Positions 28,787 to 36,946 of a DNA stretch of 64,000 bases are shown one piece after another (the first letter of the stretch is position 1; the number at the start of each line of letters is the position of its first letter). The position numbers and the translations under genes were made by a program. The notes under the pieces were generated by a model that was given only the letters and a program-made list of their open reading frames with translations, made no database searches and was not told the DNA's origin. This DNA is from VRUE01 sp036266075 (GTDB lineage: Bacteria; Actinomycetota; Thermoleophilia; Solirubrobacterales; 70-9): NCBI GenBank assembly GCA_036266075.1, contig DATANV010000033.1:62001-126000 (forward strand), in the 5' to 3' direction.

Positions 28787-29497
28787 GTGGCCGAGGACAC
28801 CTCCAGCAACGTCGGGACGGTTCCGGTTGTCCCCTTCCCGGGGCTCCGCACCCAGCCCGCGCGCGCGCGGCTGCTGGAGGCGATGCTCGTGGTCAGCGGC
28901 GAGCTCGGTTACGAGCAGGTCGCGGTCAGGCACGTGATCGAGCGGGCGAAGACCAGCCGGGCGACCTTCTACAAGTACTTCGAGGACCGCGAGGACTGCT
29001 TCGCCCAGGCCCAGCGCGACGCCTGCAACTGGCTCTACCGGCGCCTGACCGGGGCCGCACGGCGCCAACCCGGTTGGCGCGAGGGCCTGCGCGCCGCGCT
29101 GGCCGAGCTGCTCGAGTTCTGCGCCAACCAGCCAGAGATCGCCCGCGCGCTGCTGGTCGAGTCGCACGCGGCGGGGTCGCGCGCCATGGATCAGCGTCGT
29201 GAGTTGATGGAGCGCCTCTCCCACGCGCTGGACAGCGCGCGCCGCGAGATTCCCTCTCGCCAAGCTCCACCTCCGGTCACTTCCCCTTTCATAGTAGGGG
29301 CTATCGACTCGCTCGTGTCGGCGAAGCTGATGGACGGCGACGCCGAGCACGCCCCCGAGATGCTCCCCGGCCTCCTCTACTTCGTCGTCATGCAGTACTT
29401 CGGCGAGGCCGCCGCCTGGGAGGAGATGGCCGCCGCGCCGCTGGCCCAGTGGAACGCCCGCAGAGAGCGCGCGGCGGATATCCCGCAGGAGCGCTAG
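28787..29497 (+). CDS. TetR-family transcriptional regulator
   Basis: Regulator of 236 residues: helix-turn-helix in LLEAMLVVSGELGYEQVAV and KTSRATFYKYFEDREDCF, then a helical ligand domain. GTG start with GAAAGG seven bases upstream and an AT-rich -10 region (TATATCTAG, about 28744-28752), so this one has a leader. Its stop overlaps the stop of the convergent carboxylase gene within CTAG. Confidence 0.87.
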   Translation: MAEDTSSNVGTVPVVPFPGLRTQPARARLLEAMLVVSGELGYEQVAVRHVIERAKTSRATFYKYFEDREDCFAQAQRDACNWLYRRLTGAARRQPGWREGLRAALAELLEFCANQPEIARALLVESHAAGSRAMDQRRELMERLSHALDSARREIPSRQAPPPVTSPFIVGAIDSLVSAKLMDGDAEHAPEMLPGLLYFVVMQYFGEAAAWEEMAAAPLAQWNARRERAADIPQER

Positions 29498-31062
29498 AGC
29501 GGGATGTTGCCGTGCTTGCGCTTCGGCTGGTCGACGCGCTTGGACTGCAGCATGCGCAGCGCCTTGATCAGCTTGGGACGAGTCTGGCGCGGCTCGATGA
29601 CGTCGTCGATGTAGCCGCGCTCGGCCGCCGAGTAGGGGTTGGCGAAGTGGGCTTTGTAGTCGTCGATCAGCTTCTGGCGGCGCTCGTCGGGGGTCGGCGA
29701 GGAGCCGATGTCTTTGCGGTAGATGATGTTGACGGCGCCCTCGGGGCCCATCACGGCGACCTCGGCCGTCGGCCAGGCGACGTTGAAGTCGGCCAGCATG
29801 TGCTTCGAGTTCATCACGTCGTAGGCGCCGCCGTAAGCCTTGCGGGTGACGACGGTCAGCTTCGGCACGGTCGCCTCGGTGAAGGCGTAGAGCAGCTTGG
29901 CCCCGTGGCGGATGATCCCGTTCCACTCCTGGTCGGTGCCGGGGAGGAAGCCGGGCACGTCGGTGAAGGTGAGGATTGGGACGTTGTAGGCGTCGCAGGT
30001 GCGGACGAAGCGGGCGGCCTTCTCCGAGGCCTCGATGTCGAGCACGCCGGCCAGGTGGGCGGGCTGGTTGCCGACGACGCCGATCGGGAAGCCGTCGAGC
30101 CGCGAGAAGCCGCAGACGATGTTCTTGGCGAAGTGCTCGTGGACCTCGAAGAACTCCTCGTCGTCGACGACGCGGGAGATCACCTCGCGCATGTCGTATG
30201 GCTTGGAGGGGTCGTCGGGGACGACCGTGTCCAGCTCGGGATCTTCGCGCTCGGGGTCGTCCTCGGGGGCGAAGCGCGGCGGCGCCTCCAGGTTGTTGGA
30301 GGGCAGGAAGCCGAGCAGATAGCGGACATCCTCCAGGCAGCTCTCCTCGTCCTCGGCGGCGAAGTGGGCGACGCCGGACTTCGTGTTGTGGCTCATCGCC
30401 CCGCCAAGCTCCTCGAACTCGACCTCCTCGCCGGTCACCGTTTTGATCACTTCTGGGCCGGTGATGAACATGTGGCTGGTCTCTTTGACCATGAAGATGA
30501 AGTCGGTCATCGCCGGCGAGTAGACGGCGCCGCCGGCGCAGGGGCCCATGATCACGCTGATTTGCGGGATCACGCCCGAGCACTGGACGTTGCGGACGAA
30601 GACGTCGCCGTAGGCGCCGAGCGAGACGACGCCCTCTTGGATGCGGGCGCCGCCGGAGTCGTTGATGCCGACCACCGGCGCGCCGACCTGGGCGGCGAGG
30701 TCCATCACCTTGCACATCTTCTCCGCCATCACCTCGCCGAGGCTGCCGCCGAAGACGGTGAAGTCCTGCGAGAAGACGAAGACGGTGCGGCCGTCGATCG
30801 TGCCGTGGCCGGTGACGACGGCGTCCCCCCAGGGACGCCGTTTCTGCATCTCGAAGTCGTAGGTGCGGTGGCGGACAAAGGTGTCGAGCTCCTCGAAGGA
30901 GCCCGGATCGAGCAGCCTCTGGATCCGCTCACGCGCCGTCAGCTTGCCCTTTGCGTGCTGCTTCTCGATCGCCTCCTCGGAGGCCGAGTGGACCGCTGCC
31001 TTGCGCAGCTCACGAAGGTAGGCGAGCTTCTCCTCGTGGGTGACCGGGTTCCTCTCGCGCAT
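29494..31062 (-). CDS. pccB: Acyl-CoA carboxylase beta subunit (propionyl-CoA carboxylase type)
   Basis: Carboxyltransferase subunit of 522 residues, moving CO2 from biotin to acyl-CoA. The two crotonase-like halves carry the oxyanion-hole motifs GINDSGGARIQEGV and GPCAGGAVYSPAMTDF in the first half, and RHGAKLLYAFTEATVPKLTV and RKAYGGAYDVM in the second. Product of the usual substrate is methylmalonyl-CoA, and a mutase gene for that compound lies 1.8 kb upstream on the same strand. TAGACT (rc of 31073-31078) is ten bases before the ATG. Confidence 0.93.
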   Translation of the reverse strand: MRERNPVTHEEKLAYLRELRKAAVHSASEEAIEKQHAKGKLTARERIQRLLDPGSFEELDTFVRHRTYDFEMQKRRPWGDAVVTGHGTIDGRTVFVFSQDFTVFGGSLGEVMAEKMCKVMDLAAQVGAPVVGINDSGGARIQEGVVSLGAYGDVFVRNVQCSGVIPQISVIMGPCAGGAVYSPAMTDFIFMVKETSHMFITGPEVIKTVTGEEVEFEELGGAMSHNTKSGVAHFAAEDEESCLEDVRYLLGFLPSNNLEAPPRFAPEDDPEREDPELDTVVPDDPSKPYDMREVISRVVDDEEFFEVHEHFAKNIVCGFSRLDGFPIGVVGNQPAHLAGVLDIEASEKAARFVRTCDAYNVPILTFTDVPGFLPGTDQEWNGIIRHGAKLLYAFTEATVPKLTVVTRKAYGGAYDVMNSKHMLADFNVAWPTAEVAVMGPEGAVNIIYRKDIGSSPTPDERRQKLIDDYKAHFANPYSAAERGYIDDVIEPRQTRPKLIKALRMLQSKRVDQPKRKHGNIPL

Positions 31063-31110
31063 CGGGCGCGGGAGTCTATTTCGACGCGGCGAGCCGTGCC
31101 CCGAGGCAGC

Positions 31111-31779
31111 TCAGAGTTCGGCGCAGATGGCGAAGGCTTCGACAGCCCAGGGTTTCGCCTCGGCCCCACCGACGGGCGCCGCGGTCGCGGTCCAGCCGGC
31201 CCGTTTGCCTTCGCCGTTGACCGCCGGCAGCGATTCCGTCACCGCGACTTTCGTCACTTCGGAGCCGGCTACACGAGCGCCACCGCCGATCGCCTGCTTG
31301 TTGGTCGGGCACTGGGCACTCACCGACTTCGGTTTTTCTTCGGGGTTGGCGCTGCTGGCTGCCGTCGCATAGGAGATGCTCTTGACCAACAGGCCGGAGA
31401 GGGCGGAGGAGAGCTTCGAGTTGGTGACCGCGCCGTTGGCGAGTTTCTCGGTCGTCACCGCGCCGCCCTTCAGCTTCGCTTCGGTGACGACGCTGCCGCC
31501 CAGCGCGGCGGAGCGGACGGCGCCGTTGGCGAGCTGGCTGGCGCCGATCGTGGCGCCGGCGATCTTGGCGCCGGTCACGGCTCCGTTGCGCAGCTTGAGG
31601 TTGGTGACCGCGCCGCTGCGCAGCTTGAGCGTCGTCACCGCGCCGTTGGCCAGGTTCTGCGTCTTCACCGCCCGGCGGCCGAGCGTCGTCGCCGCAAACG
31701 CGGCGCCGCCCAGGGCGATGAAGAGGGCGATGCAGGAGATCGCGTTGGCGAACGACAGGTGCTTGCTCAGCTGCTTCAA
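31111..31779 (-). CDS. GAVT-repeat exported protein
   Basis: Protein of 222 residues with an N-terminal membrane helix (FANAISCIALFIALGGAAFAA) followed by about ten degenerate 10-residue repeats of the form NGAVTxxKLRS (residues about 35-130) and a C-terminal domain with CPTNKQAIGGG, GWTATA and AICAEL. The repeats suggest a beta-helical or stalk region at the cell surface. The start is TTG at 31779, placed directly before the membrane segment. A broken relative of the C-terminal domain is at 2222-2436. Function unknown. Confidence 0.75.
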   Translation of the reverse strand: MKQLSKHLSFANAISCIALFIALGGAAFAATTLGRRAVKTQNLANGAVTTLKLRSGAVTNLKLRNGAVTGAKIAGATIGASQLANGAVRSAALGGSVVTEAKLKGGAVTTEKLANGAVTNSKLSSALSGLLVKSISYATAASSANPEEKPKSVSAQCPTNKQAIGGGARVAGSEVTKVAVTESLPAVNGEGKRAGWTATAAPVGGAEAKPWAVEAFAICAEL

Positions 31780-31801
31780 GACGGTTCTCTCTCTTTCTCG
31801 T

Positions 31802-32032
31802 TCAGGGGCTGCCGAACGGCTGCTTGTGCGGCTCGGCGAGCCGGTCCAGGAATCGCTCGAGGTCGTCCTCGCTGAGGCCGGAGCCATTTTCGGCGCGGAC
31901 CTCGACGCGGGTGCCGAAGCCCTTCTCGGCCATCGTCACCTCGACGCCCTCGACCGCGCGAATCAGCTCGGCCAGCTCAGGCTCGGACTTCATCAACGTC
32001 CGCGAGACCTCGATCATTGGCGCTCGGTTCAA
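31802..32032 (-). CDS. Small acidic protein of unknown function, 76 aa
   Basis: Not recognised. Hydrophilic, with an acidic C-terminal half (SEDDLERFLDRLAE). The TTG at 32032 has GGAGGGG about 8 bases upstream; an ATG at 32017 has no site at good distance, so the TTG is preferred. It is 22 bases upstream of the GAVT-repeat gene and may share its transcript. Confidence 0.5.
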   Translation of the reverse strand: MNRAPMIEVSRTLMKSEPELAELIRAVEGVEVTMAEKGFGTRVEVRAENGSGLSEDDLERFLDRLAEPHKQPFGSP

Positions 32033-32094
32033 CTCGAAGCCCCTCCTTCCTCCCCCCAATTTGCAGTGAACGCACTCGTTCACGGGGAGAACTC

Positions 32095-32146
32095 GCGCCC
32101 ATCCGACATTGACCCCCTTCCGGTGTGGTCAATGTCGGATGGGCGC
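32095..32146. repeat. Perfect 20-bp hairpin, left end of the AbiEi/DUF559 unit
   Basis: GCGCCCATCCGACATTGACC (32095-32114) and its exact complement (32127-32146) enclose the 12-base loop CCCTTCCGGTGT. The loop is nearly the reverse complement of the loop of the hairpin at 32837-32894, so the two copies are inverted. The ATG of the decayed AbiEi/DUF559 gene lies inside the right arm. Confidence 0.85.
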
Positions 32147-32897
32147 AACGACAAACGCAGCAGGCGGGCCTGGGAGCTGGCCGGACGGCAGCATGGGGTG
32201 GTAACGCGGGGGCAGCTGCTGGCGCTGGGGTTCAACGCGCGTGAGATCGAGCACCGGGTATCGCGAGGACGGTTGCACCTGGTAATGCGCGGCGTCTATG
32301 CGGTGGGCTGGCCACAGCTGCCTCCCAAGCGACGCTGGATGGCAGCGGTACTCGCATGCGGCGATGGGGCCGTACTGAGCCATCGCAGCGCCGCGGCGCA
32401 TTGAGCGCGCCGTGAACGAGGCCGACAAGCTCGATCTAATCGACCCTGAAACGCTGCGGGCAAAGCTCGACGACTACGCGGGACGGCCCGGTGTGCGTCC
32501 GCTACGAGATCTGCTGGATAAGCAGACCTTCAAGCTCTCCGATTCCGACCTCGAGATCTTCTTCCGCCCAGTCGCGGCGGCAGCCGGGCTGCCGCCGCCC
32601 CTCAGCAAACAGATCGTCAACGGCTTCGAAGTCGACTTCCTCTGGTCGGAGCTCGGCTTGGTCGTCGAGACCGACGGTCTGCGCTACCACCGCACGCCCT
32701 CGACTCAAACCCGAGACGCGCGCCGCGACCGTGCTCACACGCTCGCCGGGATGACCCCGCTCCGCTTCACCCATTACGAGATCAAGCACGAGCCCCACCG
32801 GGTCCGCTCCGAGCTTCGGCGAATCGCCGACACCCTGATCGCCGCATCCGATATTGACCACACCAGAAGTGGGTCAATATCGGATGCGGCGATCTAG
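32132..32897 (+). pseudogene. Decayed AbiEi-antitoxin-domain / DUF559 endonuclease protein
   Basis: Two pieces of one known architecture. 32132-32404 encodes the AbiEi-type winged-helix N-terminus (GRQHGVVTRGQLLALGFN, RLHLVMRGVYAVGWPQL, AVLSHRSAAA) and stops. 32403-32897, in another frame, encodes RAVNEADKLDLIDPETL and the Vsr-like DUF559 domain (VNGFEVDFLWSELGLVVETDGLRYH, TPLRFTHYEI). Intact relatives have about 100 residues between SAAA and RAVNEADK, so an internal deletion with frame change explains both. GTG 32412 could restart translation of the nuclease part. Both ends of the gene fall inside flanking hairpins. Confidence 0.8.
32837..32894. repeat. Perfect 23-bp hairpin, right end of the AbiEi/DUF559 unit
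   Basis: Arms 32837-32859 and 32872-32894 pair exactly around the loop ACACCAGAAGTG. The inner sequence CATCCGATATTGACC matches the left hairpin (CATCCGACATTGACC) with one difference that is compensated on the other arm. The arm supplies the last codons and the stop region of the nuclease fragment. Confidence 0.85.
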
Positions 32898-32905
32898 GAC
32901 TGCGC

Positions 32906-34549
32906 CTAGAAGAAGGCTCCGCCGCGGTACTCGCCGAAGACGTCTCTCATTGCGCCGCAGACTTCGCCAATCGAGGCGTCGGCGGCGAGGGCGGCGCGTA
33001 TTGGGTGCAGCAGGTTGCCCTCGCCGCGGGCGACGTCGCGCAGCGCCTCGAGCCTCTCGTCGACGGCCGCCTGGTCGCGGCGGTCCTTGAAGGCCTTTAG
33101 GCGGCCCAGCTGGCGCTGCTCGGCCTCGGGGTCGACACGGAGGATGTCGACGTCGTCGACCTGGTCGGTGACGTACTTGTTGACGCCGACGACGATGTCC
33201 TGGCCGCTCTTGTAGCGCTCGTGGTACGAGTGGGCCGACTCCTCGATCTCCCTCTGCATGAACTCCAGCGCCTCGACCGAGCCGCCCAGCTCCTGCACCT
33301 TGTCGATCAGCTCCCAGGCGCGCTGTTCGATCTCGTCGGTCAGCGACTCGACGAAGTAGGAGCCAGCGAAGGGGTCGACGGTGTCGGCGACGCCGGACTC
33401 GTGGGCCAGCACCTGCTGGGTGCGCAGGGCGATCCGGGCCGAGCGCTCGGTCGGCAGCGCCAGCGCCTCGTCGAAGCCGTTGGTGTGCAGCGATTGGGTG
33501 CCGCCGGCGACCGCAGCGAAGCCCTGCAGGGCGACGCGGATGATGTTGACCTCGGGCTGCTGGGCCTGCAGCGTGACGCCGCCGGTCTGCGTGTGGAAGC
33601 GGATCTTCATCGAGTTGGGGTCCTTGGCCCCGAAGCGCTCCGCGACGATCTTCGCCCACATCCGCCGCACCGCGCGGAACTTGGCGACCTCCTGGAAGAC
33701 GTTGTTGTGGCCGTTGAAGAAAAAGGCCAGGCGAGGTGCGAACTCGTCGATCTTGAGGCCGCGCTCGAGCGCGGCCTCGACGTAGGCGATCGCGTTGGAG
33801 AGGGTGAAAGCGACCTCCTGCACGGCCGAGCAGCCCTTCTCGCGGATGTGGTAGCCGGAGATCGAGATCGTGTTCCATTTGGGCACGTTCTCGCGGCAGT
33901 ACTCGAAGATGTCGGTGGTCAGGCGCATGGTCGGCTCGGGCGGGTAGATGTAGTTGCCGCGCGCCATGTACTCCTTCAGCACGTCGTTCTGGACGGTGCC
34001 GCGCAGCTTCTCGGAAGGGACCCCCTGCTCCTCGCCGACCAGCTCGTAGAGCAGCAGCAGGATCGCCGCCGGGGCGTTGATCGTCATCGAGGTCGAGACC
34101 TGGTCGAGCGGGATCTGCTCGAAGCAGATCCGCATGTCCTCGATCGTGTCGATCGGGACGCCGGTGCGCCCCACCTCGCCGTTGCAGAGCGGGTCGTCGG
34201 AGTCGCGGCCGAGCTGGGTCGGCAGGTCGAAGGCCATCGAGAGCCCGGTCGAGCCGTGCTCGATCAGGTAGCGGTAGCGCTCGTTGGTGTCTTCCGGCGT
34301 CGCGAAGCCGGCGTACTGGCGCATCGTCCATAGCCGGTCGCGATACATCCCCTCGTGGATGCCGCGCGTGAAAGGCGGCGCGCCGGGCTCGCCCAGTCGT
34401 TCCTCCAAGCCGGGGGCGACGTCCTCCTCGGTGTAGAGGCGCTCGATCTCGATTCCCGAATCGGTGAAGACCCGCTCGTCCTCGGGGCCGACCAGGGGCG
34501 CGATCGTGCGGGGAATTTCCTCGGCAGGCTTGCCGGCCTTGCTCGCCAT
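32906..34549 (-). CDS. Methylmalonyl-CoA mutase family, large (substrate) subunit
   Basis: Acyl-CoA mutase subunit of 547 residues, the TIM-barrel part only. Visible signatures are TMRQYAGFATPEDTNERYRY, GLSMAFDLPTQLGRDSDD, GTVQNDVLKEYMARGNYIYP and RFHTQTGGVTLQAQQPE. It needs coenzyme B12 and a separate B12-binding subunit, which is not in the window. The sequence around HTQTGG does not separate methylmalonyl-CoA from isobutyryl-type mutases with certainty. TATCCT (rc of 34557-34562) seven bases before the ATG indicates a leaderless mRNA. The right hairpin of the DUF559 unit sits 12 bases past its stop. Confidence 0.92.
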   Translation of the reverse strand: MASKAGKPAEEIPRTIAPLVGPEDERVFTDSGIEIERLYTEEDVAPGLEERLGEPGAPPFTRGIHEGMYRDRLWTMRQYAGFATPEDTNERYRYLIEHGSTGLSMAFDLPTQLGRDSDDPLCNGEVGRTGVPIDTIEDMRICFEQIPLDQVSTSMTINAPAAILLLLYELVGEEQGVPSEKLRGTVQNDVLKEYMARGNYIYPPEPTMRLTTDIFEYCRENVPKWNTISISGYHIREKGCSAVQEVAFTLSNAIAYVEAALERGLKIDEFAPRLAFFFNGHNNVFQEVAKFRAVRRMWAKIVAERFGAKDPNSMKIRFHTQTGGVTLQAQQPEVNIIRVALQGFAAVAGGTQSLHTNGFDEALALPTERSARIALRTQQVLAHESGVADTVDPFAGSYFVESLTDEIEQRAWELIDKVQELGGSVEALEFMQREIEESAHSYHERYKSGQDIVVGVNKYVTDQVDDVDILRVDPEAEQRQLGRLKAFKDRRDQAAVDERLEALRDVARGEGNLLHPIRAALAADASIGEVCGAMRDVFGEYRGGAFF

Positions 34550-34569
34550 GCCCGGGAGGATATGGGGCG

Positions 34570-35517
34570 TCAGTCGGAGGCGCCGACGAGGCGCTCGACG
34601 CCAGACTGCTCGATCGTGCGCCGCAGGCCGTCCTGCAGCTCGACCTTGGGCTCCCAGCCCAACAGGTCGCGGGCCTTGCCGATGTCCGGTTGGCGCTGCT
34701 GGGGATCGTCGACCGGCAGCGGCTCGAAGACGATCTCCGAGCGGGACTCGGTCACCGCGATCACCTGCTTGGCCAGCTCGAGCAGCGTGAACTCGTTGGG
34801 GTTGCCGATGTTGACCGGCGTGTGGACGCCGGACTCGGCGAGGGCGACGATGCCGGCGATCAGATCGTCGACGTAGCAGAAGCTGCGGGTCTGGTCGCCC
34901 TCGCCGAAGACGGTGATCGGGCTGTCCTGCAGCGCCTGGCGGAGGAAGGTCGGGATCGCGCGTCCGTCGTGCGCGCGCATCCGCGGCCCGTAGGTGTTGA
35001 AGATCCGCACGATCGAGGTGTCGAGCCCCTGCTGGCGGTGATAGGCCATCGTCAGCGCCTCGGCGTAGCGCTTCGCCTCGTCGTAGACGCCGCGCGGGCC
35101 GATCGGGTTGACGTGGCCCCAGTAGTCCTCGGTCTGCGGGTGGACCTGCGGGTCGCCGTAGACCTCGCTGGTCGAGGCGAGCAGGAAGCGGGCGCGCTTG
35201 AACTTCGCCAGCCCGAGCATGTGGTGGGTGCCGTGCGAGCCGACCTTGAGCGTGTGCAGCGGCAGCCGCAGGTAATCGATCGGACTGGCCGGGGAAGCCA
35301 GGTGGTAGACGAAGTCGACCGGCTCGGGGATCTCGACCCGCTCGGTGATGTCGACGTTGCGGAACTCGAAGGCGTCGTCGCGGATGTGGGCGATGTTCTG
35401 CAGCGAGCCGGTCTCGAGATTGTCGACGCAGATCACCCGCTGGCCTTGCTCCAGCAGGCGCTCGCAGAGGTGGGAGCCGAGGAAGCCGGCTCCGCCGGTG
35501 ACAACGCAGGTGCCCAC
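34570..35517 (-). CDS. UDP-glucuronate decarboxylase-like NAD-dependent SDR
   Basis: Extended SDR of 315 residues: VTGGAGFLGSHLCERLL, YHLASPASPIDYLRLP, STSEVYGDP, and the catalytic YxxxK as GVYDEAKRYAE, then RIFNTYGPRMRAHDGRAIP. These are the signatures of UDP-xylose synthase/dTDP-glucose dehydratase-type enzymes; the SPASPIDY segment favours UDP-glucuronate decarboxylase. Role: nucleotide-sugar supply for surface glycans. GTG start with TAGCAT (rc of 35525-35530) seven bases upstream. Followed by the mutase gene at 20 bases. Confidence 0.88.
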   Translation of the reverse strand: MGTCVVTGGAGFLGSHLCERLLEQGQRVICVDNLETGSLQNIAHIRDDAFEFRNVDITERVEIPEPVDFVYHLASPASPIDYLRLPLHTLKVGSHGTHHMLGLAKFKRARFLLASTSEVYGDPQVHPQTEDYWGHVNPIGPRGVYDEAKRYAEALTMAYHRQQGLDTSIVRIFNTYGPRMRAHDGRAIPTFLRQALQDSPITVFGEGDQTRSFCYVDDLIAGIVALAESGVHTPVNIGNPNEFTLLELAKQVIAVTESRSEIVFEPLPVDDPQQRQPDIGKARDLLGWEPKVELQDGLRRTIEQSGVERLVGASD

Positions 35518-35689
35518 GCCGGCGATGCTACAGGGCGCCAGACACGATCCACCCGTTCACGGCGATCCTGCAATTTGCGGCTTTCACGCCCGTCCACCCG
35601 TCCAGAAGGGGGGAGAGATCGCCGCCGCGCGGCGCTTCGCCCGGCATGTTTGGACCGGCATTCGAACCGGTGCAGGGGAGGTGCAGCGG

Positions 35690-36946
35690 TTGCTGGGAGC
35701 AACGAGAGAGGACGCCGCGCGACGCAAGCGCGCCGCGGTTGCGCTGATCGCCCGCGAGGGCGGCTCCCTGCGCAGGACCGCGCGGCGCTACTCCCTCTGC
35801 GCCGATGACGCCGAGGACGCCTACCAGCGGGCGCTGGAGATCCTGCTGACCAAGGCGCCCACCGACCGGCCACGGGACCTGGCCCGCTGGACGCAGACGG
35901 TGACGAAGCACGAGGCGCTGGCGATCCGCGCCAATCGCGAGCGACTGCTGGGAGCGCCGCGGCGAGAGTTCGAGGGCGAGGCGCCCGACCCGGTAGCGCT
36001 GATTCCGGCGGCCGGCGACGGTCCCGCCGGTCGCACCGAGCGGCGCGAGCGGATCGCCCGCAGCCGCGAGGCGCTGCAGGCGCTGAAGCCAGCCGAGCTG
36101 CGCGCCCTGACGCTGCTCGCCGCCGGCTACAGCTACGCCGAGATTGGCGAGCTGACGGGCTTCAGCCGAACGAAGATCAACCGCTGCCTAGCAGAGGGGC
36201 GCGAGCGCTTCCGCGACCTCATGGCGGCGAGCGAGGACGGCAGCCGCTGCTTGAAGATGGCGCCGCTGCTCTCTTCCTACTGCGACGGCGAGGCAAGCGC
36301 GGCGGATGCGGCGATGGCTCGCGAGCACCTCAGGGCCTGCGCCGCCTGCCGGGCGACGGTGCGCGCCTACCGCTCGATGCCCGCCATGGTGGCGGCGTGG
36401 GCTCCCGCCGGGCTCGCCGCCCTGGCGCCGTCCCTGCCGGCCTCGCGTTCGCTGCTGCAACGCGCGCACGATCTGCTCTGGAATGTGCAGGCCCGTCTCA
36501 CGGGCGGCGACGCGGCGGCTGTCCAGGCAGCCGCCGCGGGCGGGACCCGCGGCGCCGGCATGGCCGCGCTCGCCAAGGCGCTGGCGATCTGCGCCGGCAC
36601 GGTCGGGGGCGCCGCCGCCTGCGTCGCCACCGGGGTCACGCCAGCGCCCCTCGGTCTCGGCGACGGGCACCAGCGCCCGGCCAGAGTCGAGCGGATCTCC
36701 AAGCGAGCGATCGAAGAGGCGACGCCTGCCCCGGTCGAATACCAGCCCGCACCGGCGCCCACCCCAGCGCCGGGACACGAACAGACGCACGTGGAAGAGA
36801 AAGAGCCGGAGCCGGTTGGCGAAGCCCAGCCGGCGGCGAGCGAAGCAAGCGCCGGCGCAGTCGAATACGCGCCGCCACCGGCGCCCCCGCCTCCGCCGGC
36901 AGAATCGTCGACCCCCGGCAGCGCCGCAGGGGAGTTCGGGCCGTGA
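35690..36946 (+). CDS. ECF-type sigma factor fused to zinc-finger anti-sigma domain
   Basis: About 418 residues. Residues about 15-75 resemble sigma region 2 (LRRTARRYSLCADDAEDAYQ), residues about 130-180 region 4 (LKPAELRALTLLAAGYSYAE then IGELTGFSRTKINRCL). A zinc finger follows in one chain (SSYCDGEASAADAAMAREHL then RACAACRA: C..H...CxxC), then an Ala-rich apolar segment that may cross the membrane (LAKALAICAGTVGGAAACVA) and a Pro/Glu-rich tail. It looks like a sigma factor carrying its own anti-sigma module. Start by GGGGAGG before TTG 35690; GTG 35681 is the alternative. GTGA overlap with the next gene. Confidence 0.75.
   Translation: MLGATREDAARRKRAAVALIAREGGSLRRTARRYSLCADDAEDAYQRALEILLTKAPTDRPRDLARWTQTVTKHEALAIRANRERLLGAPRREFEGEAPDPVALIPAAGDGPAGRTERRERIARSREALQALKPAELRALTLLAAGYSYAEIGELTGFSRTKINRCLAEGRERFRDLMAASEDGSRCLKMAPLLSSYCDGEASAADAAMAREHLRACAACRATVRAYRSMPAMVAAWAPAGLAALAPSLPASRSLLQRAHDLLWNVQARLTGGDAAAVQAAAAGGTRGAGMAALAKALAICAGTVGGAAACVATGVTPAPLGLGDGHQRPARVERISKRAIEEATPAPVEYQPAPAPTPAPGHEQTHVEEKEPEPVGEAQPAASEASAGAVEYAPPPAPPPPPAESSTPGSAAGEFGP

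Noticed and set aside
27914..30715. 933-codon minus-strand frame across the TetR and carboxylase genes
   Set aside because: It crosses several real genes on both strands and is extremely Arg/Gly/Pro-rich, typical of a shadow frame.
36397..36942. Upstream extension of the surface-protein frame to position 36397
   Set aside because: The extension is a shifted frame within the sigma/zinc-finger gene; the GTG at 36943 gives a normal signal peptide and an overlap with the upstream stop.
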